This document shows, piece after piece, positions 58,403 to 64,000 of a DNA stretch of 64,000 nt. The notes below the pieces were generated by a model that saw nothing but the letters and a program-made list of their open reading frames with translations, was not told the DNA's origin and searched no databases. Position 1 is the first letter of the stretch; each line of letters begins with the position of its first letter. Source of the stretch: Globodera rostochiensis (lineage: Eukaryota > Nematoda > Chromadorea > Rhabditida > Heteroderidae); NCBI GenBank assembly GCA_018350325.1, contig JAEVLN010000002.1:5935456-5999455 (forward strand), written 5' to 3'. A program made the translations under genes and the position numbers.

Positions 58403-61400
58403 TCAATTTTTAGTGAGTGCCGCCTTTTCGTTTCTCCTTCGAATTCGATGGACTTCCGCCAGAAGCTCGTCAAATGCCGTCATTTCTTCTTCACCACCGG
58501 CGCCATTCGTCTGCTGATGCTGCTGCTTCTGTTCCGTCTCTTCCCTCTCCACACTATTTCGCCCGGTCTCTGCCTTTCTCACACACTCTCCGCGTTTGCT
58601 GACAATTTCTTGCTTCACAATTACTTTTTTCACCGGTGGCACTTTCTTATTCGTCTTCCCCGCCAGCGTTTTGGCTTTTTGCTGCTGCTTCTGTTGTCCA
58701 TTGCGCGCCGTCGCCCGAAGGGTTGGCACATTGCGCTCTGCGTGCTTGGCACGCTCGTGGAGGGAAATTATCTGGAAATTTTTGTTTTAAAATTAAATAT
58801 TTATTTAATAAAATTAACTGTTAAATTTCACATAGTCAAGACGAAGTGTGAATTGGTGCTCCGAGTAAAAGTCCGCAATGTCATCAGCCGACTTTGTGCC
58901 CCCGAGGGATGCGGCGATCGCTTCAAAATTTTTCCCCACCGTCAGAAAGGCTGAAAATTTAAAAAATTACAAATAAACCGGAGACGCCAATAAATCGAAT
59001 TTTTCTGTTTTTCGAATCAAATTTTGGCGCAAAGGCCTACAACTGACCCCTGACACAGCGCTGCTTCATCTCCTCATGCCAGTCGCTGTTGTTGTTGTCG
59101 TCGTTTTGAAGGTATGCTTCAGCTTCCGCAACTCCGTTTGTCGTCCCCTCGGGCGTCGTCGGCACTTCTTGTTTGATGTCCAACAGTCGGCGGCGTTGCA
59201 GTTGGGCCAACTGCTGCTGTTTAACGCGCGTTGCCACCGCGCGGGCCAACATGCACTTGCAGTCGTTGTGCCGTTGCTGTCGCTGCTGCCTCGGGGCGTC
59301 CTCCGCGACAGCACCGCCGCTGACGACATTGCCATCGTCGTGCCGTTCGTCCGGCGGTGCCGGCTTTTGCGCTTTGACATCATAGTTCGGGTCGTCCTCC
59401 AACAAAAGTTGGGCAGGGCGATGCATTTTCTGCTTTCTGAAAAATCAGCAGAATTTGTTTCGAAATTCTTTGAGAATCAAAATTTTTGAATGAAAAATAG
59501 GCCCTAATGATAATGCCGTGCCCTCCCTGTCACACACCTCGCGTACAATTCACAGGGCGGACATAAAACGGGCGGCCGTCGGCGCCCGCGCCATTCCGCG
59601 CCCACCTTCGCCGGGTCGCGCCACAGCTTTTGCGTGCAATTTGCGCACTTTGTGCGCGCCACTGGCCGACGATCACTCGCTTCCACCGGAGGTCCAAGGC
59701 TTAAAAAATAGGGGAAAAATTGTCGTGGACATTTTTTCTTTTGAAGAGTTTTCAGTGCCAGCAAATTTTGAAATTCAAATTCAACCAAATGCAATTTCTT
59801 AGCGCAAAAATTAAAAATCATTTAAAAATCTTCACAATAAATGAATCAATTAGTAAGAATTAAAAGTGTTGAAATTTTATTTTAAAAAAACATTTGCTAA
59901 TCAATTGAACAAACCTCAAAAAGTTATGGCCAAAAATGCCCAAAATTGGTCTTTCCGAGTTTCTCATTTTTTTCCCATAACTTTTTTTAACTTTGTCCAA
60001 TCGTAAAGCAGAAGCTTAATGCTAACATTAACTCGTCGAGAGCTTTCTCGGGTGGTTCGCGGCACTCAAACGGTAGCCAAAAAATTAGAGCTAAAATTTG
60101 GCTCACATTTTTATGTGAGGACAGCGCACAAATTGGGCCGAGTTGGAGCTGAAACATCGTTGCGACTTCAGCGCATAGTACCGTTGCACCAACTCAGCCT
60201 GAGGCCTATTCCATTCACCCGACAGCTGAAAACGCCAAAATTTCCAAAAACAAAATAATTTTTTGCAGAAACATTTTTCGCGATTTTCCCGAAATTTTTC
60301 CCGTGTTTGTTCAGCAGATCAATGAACTGTTCGTCCATTGACTCCAGCCATTTTGTTGATTTTTCCGCATTGTTGCAAGTAAATTTCTCCAAATTGCAGA
60401 GGGCTAACGGGTGCGAGAAACTGGAGGAGTTCAACAGGAGAAGGGCCTGAATTTTTGAAGATTTCAATTTATTTTTTAATGAAATTTTAATGACTTTTTC
60501 AATGTCCAAGTTGGAATGTCGCCGTACGACGTCGCAAAACACTTCCAAATCCTTCAATTCCATCAGTTTGGTGTTCGCGAATTCTGTACTGCTCCAAAGA
60601 CATTCGTCACGGTCAACCAGACTTAAACAATCAAAAATTATTTATGAAAAACGATAAATTTTCTTCTCCCTTCACTCACTCTTCTTTGCTGCTGCTGGAC
60701 GCATTGGTTGTCGTCTGAACTGCTTGAGCTCGTTGCTGCTGCTGTTGATGCTTTTGCTGATGTTGATCGCCATGTTCGGGAAGTTCTGCCTGGAATTGTT
60801 GGCCAACGCCAATTTGTGACGGTCGACCGGTAGGCACAATGCCGCTGCTACCTTAAACAAAATGAATTTTAAAAAATAAAAAATTAATTAATCAAATTTG
60901 ATTGCTCAGATTGGACAGACAAAATAGAATTCAAAATTTCAATATTTTTTTACGCGACCTTCCGATTCGTCCCCGTCGGCGTAGTTCAACTGTTTGTTCA
61001 GAATGGACATGCGCTTCGGAAGGATCGCCGCCAAAACGTCGCTGACGGCGCCGCCGCTGTCGTTGCGCCTCAATTCGTCCTTTGTGGAGGCTAATGGTAA
61101 AAAGAGGAAACAAAAAATTAAAAGCGAATATTATTTATTGATGAAAAATATAAAATAAAAATACAAAAGATCTGAAGAAAACACCTTTCATTGACTAATA
61201 AATTAAATGAACAGAAAATAATGTTTCTTAAATTCATAAAATCACAAAAAAATCGATTGCTTCTTGTTTCCTATTTTCTAGAAAAAAATTTTATTTTTGC
61301 CGGGCTAACGACCCGAGTGTCAAATGTTTGATTTAGTCAAAGCTTATACCAAAATGCTCTCGGTGAGTTTAAGATAAAGCTGCAGCTTTATAACTGGGCA

Positions 61401-62715
61401 ATTCTCAAAAAAGTTATGGCCAAAAAAAGTGAGAAAATCGAAAAAGGCCTTAGGGGTTTCTGCCATAACTTTTTTTGACATTTGTTCAATCGATTAGTTT
61501 CTGTTTTAATGATAAATTCTTTTGAATGTTAGCTTTAATTAGGGGGGTATGCTTCTCGACTGAATCGGTTAAGATTAAAGAAAATTATAGCCCTTTTTTA
61601 CAAATTATCGATTTAACACTTGGACCGGAAGCGTTAAAAAGACAAAAATAATTGTCGCCGGAAAGTAATTATATTCTTTTGGACCTAATAGTAAGTGAAA
61701 AATTATTAAGCTTTTGTTTAGAAAATTCGTATTTTAAAATATTTTAGTTCAAAAATTAAAAACAGAAACCTTCAAAAAGGGCGTCATTTTTGTCTTCAAT
61801 TTGTTTAGAGGACAAAAAATTATCGATTAAATAATGCAATTAAGCAAAATTTTGAAACGAATTCATTTGATACGAAAGAATGAATGTGAGAAAGTCGCAA
61901 TTACAAATAGATACAAAATTAAACTAAAAAATGATGAGAATTGGAAATATTAGAATACATTTTTTCTCCCTTTTTTGGTTTGTGCAACTTGGAATTATTT
62001 GATTTTGAGCTTAAAAATGAATCATTGAAATAGAACGAATTTTCGAAAAGGTTTCGCGAGCCATAATGGAATCTTTGATCAGAACATCGGATACCCGGGT
62101 CTCGGATCACAGCGGACTCTATAGTCCTAATGCTGATCAAAGAACGGACCGCTGATGAGAAAATAGACCCAATGACCAGAAGCGTAAGCAGCGAATGGAC
62201 CGATGATCGGAATATGATCAGAGAATGGACGCGATGATTCTGATCAAAAAAGGAACCCGATGACCCCAATGATCAGAAATGAAGCCGATGACCAGAACAT
62301 GATCAGAGTATGATCTATACCCTGACCAAAGAATGATACTCTCCAAAATTTAATCGGATAAAAACCAACTTCCGGCCATTGTCAAAAGTCCCGCAGCGTC
62401 GCCGTTGCTGACGGGCGCCTTGCGCTGCGACCTGCGCAGTCCGGTGCCGTCCATGACTGCAACCATTGCGTCGCCTGCGGCAATTTCGCCAGAAGTTGTT
62501 GCTGCCGATGTGGACGCGGCCTGAGCAGGCGCGAGGGATACGGTGGCGGACGAGCCTGACGGCGATGTCACCATTACGGTGCACGGAGCAACAACAGTAC
62601 CAGCAGCTGCAGCGGCAGAAGCGGTTACGGTAGTTGCAGAAGATGGCACTTTTATGGGCACAAAGCGCTGGAACTCGTCGCCTCGATGGGTACGCCATTG
62701 GCTGCCCACGCTCAT
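58403..62715 (-). CDS. ELM2-SANT-zinc finger-SANT corepressor (CoREST/MTA class)
   Basis: Ten exons: 62715-62370, 61090-60959, 60851-60680, 60621-60495, 60446-60273, 60225-60107, 59699-59538, 59436-59048, 58950-58832, 58771-58403. Phases match, giving 702 residues. Order: Ala/Ser/Thr-rich N-terminus with GLRRSQRKAP; ELM2 starting IGVGQQFQAELP (about 173) and continuing RDECLWSSTEFANTKLME; SANT1 WLESMDEQFIDLLNKHGKNF...AELVQRYYALK (about 292-345). Next come a GATA-type finger CANC-x24-CPPC (about 375-406, spacer longer than usual) and a second SANT, FLTVGKNFEAIAASLGG (about 541-575), then a basic Q/K-rich tail. Such proteins bridge histone deacetylase/demethylase complexes to chromatin. Two SANTs favour CoREST, while the finger recalls MTA/EGL-27. 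The first exon's 3' junction is the weakest call, and more 5' exons are likely. Confidence 0.82.
59830..60106. other. Longest internal intron region of the corepressor gene
   Basis: Part of the ~407-bp intron 59700-60106, longer than the gene's other internal introns apart from the 1.28-kb first intron. It contains CTCAAAAAGTTATGGCCAAAA...CCATAACTTTTTT. Similar words occur at 61410-61480, where they lie in the first intron. The shared words suggest a small repeat family inserted into both introns. Confidence 0.5.
61095..62365. other. Large first intron of the corepressor gene
   Basis: No exon recognised. It holds the AAAAAAGTTATGGCCAAAAA repeat (about 61405-61480) and, at 62080-62340, a low-complexity island built from words such as ATGATCAGA, GAATGGAC and GATGACC. 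That island has the same word-array construction as other islands in the window. Confidence 0.5.
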
Positions 62716-62845
62716 TAGAACATGAAAACATTGGAATTTTTGTTAAAAAAATTGGGGCAAAACGTTATTCAACAAAATTGTTTCCCTTAAGAGCTAGCCC
62801 ATTCAGCCTCTAGGTCGTATTTTCATGACGAAGTAAGATGCCACG

Positions 62846-63575
62846 CGGTACACCTGAAAACGGAGCCGCGAAAACGGAGCCGGTAGAAAACGGAGCCGCG
62901 TATAGGTCCAGACATGACATCCATTTTATCACTTCCTAGTTCGTTTTATGAACTAGGATTAGCCTCAATCTACTATTAAACTAAAAGTAGGCAGATGAGT
63001 TACCGACGCGTGGCCACGAGGAGGAAACCCCACAATTGCCAAAATATTATTATCGATGTCCCTGTATTTTCTGCGATTTAGTTGGGCCATCCCCTCTAAC
63101 CATTCCTTCAAAATCGGCATCTTTCCCTTTTGGATGACTTTGATACCCTCAATAAATTTCCAAATTGATGGATGGTCCATGGCCATAGTTCTCAAGTGAC
63201 CATCGGAAGCGACGTCAAAATATTTCAAAGTAATAAGAAGAGATTTTGATTTGACATTTGGGTATTTGATCAACTAATCTAATGGAAGAGGCCCCGAAAA
63301 TGTTGGCCATTGATGAGAGCAATTGGGGAGGCGGGTGGACTGCCGTAAAGTCATTTGCATTTGAATTGAGTGAGGCCTACTCATTTTACCATTGTACCAA
63401 ACTACACATCTTTTCCTAGTTTACACTGCGTAACTACATATTATACACAAAATTTTTGTTTTATTGTTATGGGGTATAATGGCTCCGTTTTCGCGGGCTC
63501 CGTTTTCGTTCGGCTCCGTTTTCGCGGCTCCGTTTCCGCGGCTCCGTTTTCGCGGCTCCGTTTTCACCTGCTCCG
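62846..63575. mobile_element. Mutator-like element relic with 9-bp target duplication
   Basis: Inverted ends CGG..CACCTGAAAACGG-type and GAAAACGGAGCCGCG arrays face each other. GATGCCACG occurs at 62837-62845 and again at 63576-63584 as a 9-bp duplication. The interior retains a piece of transposase (62965-63273), so it is a deleted copy of an autonomous element. It sits between the corepressor's first recognised exon and an upstream Q-rich exon, probably within an intron. Confidence 0.8.
62965..63273 (-). pseudogene. Mutator-like transposase C-terminal remnant
   Basis: 102 codons containing HPSIWKFIEGIKVIQKGK and RRKYRDIDNNILAIVGF. These resemble the region after the catalytic core in animal MULE transposases (a NYPSLYKFI..LK..Q block followed by KYxxxDxRI). 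The catalytic DDE core and the SWIM zinc finger are missing, so the protein is inactive. Confidence 0.55.
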
Positions 63576-63670
63576 GATGCCACGTGCCAACAGTAAAACA
63601 AATTAAAAATTTTGAACGATTTTTGACTTCTAAAATATGCAAAGCTTTGATTCGGTGGAGTTTTCCCTAC

Positions 63671-63780
63671 TTCTTTCTGCTTCTGCTGCTGCCTTTTCAT
63701 CGCATTTCCTTTGCTTCCCGTGGCCAACAAATTGTTTGGCTTAACCGGCTGCTGCTGCTGCTGCTTTGGCTTGGATGCTT
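63671..63780 (-). CDS. Q/K-rich exon upstream of the corepressor gene
   Basis: Bounded by a strong acceptor (GAATTTTCAG) and a GTAGGG donor. Open in the frame ASKPKQQQQQPVKPNNLL...MKRQQQKQKE, ending in phase 0. Glutamine/lysine richness matches the corepressor's C-terminal tail. It may be an upstream exon of that gene or the end of a neighbouring one. It does not join directly in frame to the exon starting at 62715 through any acceptor I can see, so at least one further exon or a different start would be needed. Confidence 0.45.
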
Positions 63781-63784
63781 CTGA

Positions 63785-64000
63785 AAATTCATCCTTTTTT
63801 TTACCCCAACTTTTTTAAATAATTTTGAAAAATTTTACGCGCTCTGATGATGTAAGAGGGGTGGCCCGGCAACGACATGGCGATGTGTGGGGCGCGTTGG
63901 AAAGGCGAAACTTTTGGCCAATGCTGGAGAAAGGTGGGGAGGGTTTGAAATGGCACACTATCAAACGACGGCTAAAATGTCCCCCGATGGAAAACCGTTC
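63785..64000. other. GC-richer window edge, unresolved
   Basis: G-rich on + with no clear frame, and it runs off the window. It could contain promoter or 5' exon sequence of the minus-strand gene. Confidence 0.3.

Noticed and set aside
1..64000. CRISPR arrays, rRNA genes or bacterial operons
   Set aside because: No regularly spaced identical repeats with unique spacers and no rRNA-like segments. Introns throughout identify eukaryotic DNA.

Overview
The window is nuclear DNA of a small-genome animal, most likely a nematode. The genes with clear exons have very short introns (about 39-60 bp, TTTCAG/TTTAG/TTAAG acceptors). The intergenic DNA is extremely AT-rich, and the capsid and integrase genes resemble the nematode Maverick lineage (C. 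elegans F54H12-type proteins). I could run no searches. Every family call below comes from motifs read in conceptual translations that I spliced by hand.

Region by region: (1) 1-21.4 kb is AT-rich DNA with no gene I can establish. It holds small GC-rich islands, diverged repeats, tRNA-derived fragments and at least one Mutator-like inverted-repeat element (13640-14756). (2) 21756-38515 is a complete-looking Maverick/Polinton, a virus-like self-synthesising DNA transposon. It has ~540 bp terminal inverted repeats and readable genes for family-B DNA polymerase (22 exons, all frames and splice sites consistent), integrase, packaging ATPase, adenovirus-like cysteine protease, major capsid protein, penton/minor capsid protein and a pX-like virion protein. 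It also has several small proteins, including one with a PAZ (Argonaute-type) domain. A perfect 263-bp direct repeat flanks the element. (3) 38.8-55 kb is again AT-rich and gene-poor, with diverged copies of islands seen at 6-10 kb. (4) 55.3-58 kb holds a Lon protease catalytic-domain fragment and a ~980 bp inverted-repeat element with a 9-bp target duplication. (5) 58.4-62.7 kb carries a 10-exon host gene on the minus strand, an ELM2-SANT-zinc finger-SANT corepressor (CoREST/MTA class). A Mutator-like relic lies upstream of it at 62846-63575.

Inside the Maverick the genes form two compact divergent blocks that start from a ~57 bp gap at 28455-28511. Leftward (-): zinc-ribbon protein, penton, pX-like, major capsid, protease. 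Rightward (+): PAZ protein, second zinc-ribbon protein, ATPase, three small proteins, integrase. The polymerase reads leftward from the right end, and a small unknown gene reads rightward from the left end. Together they cover replication (PolB), insertion (integrase), virion shell (capsid and penton), maturation (protease) and genome packaging (ATPase), so the element looks able to form particles as well as transpose.
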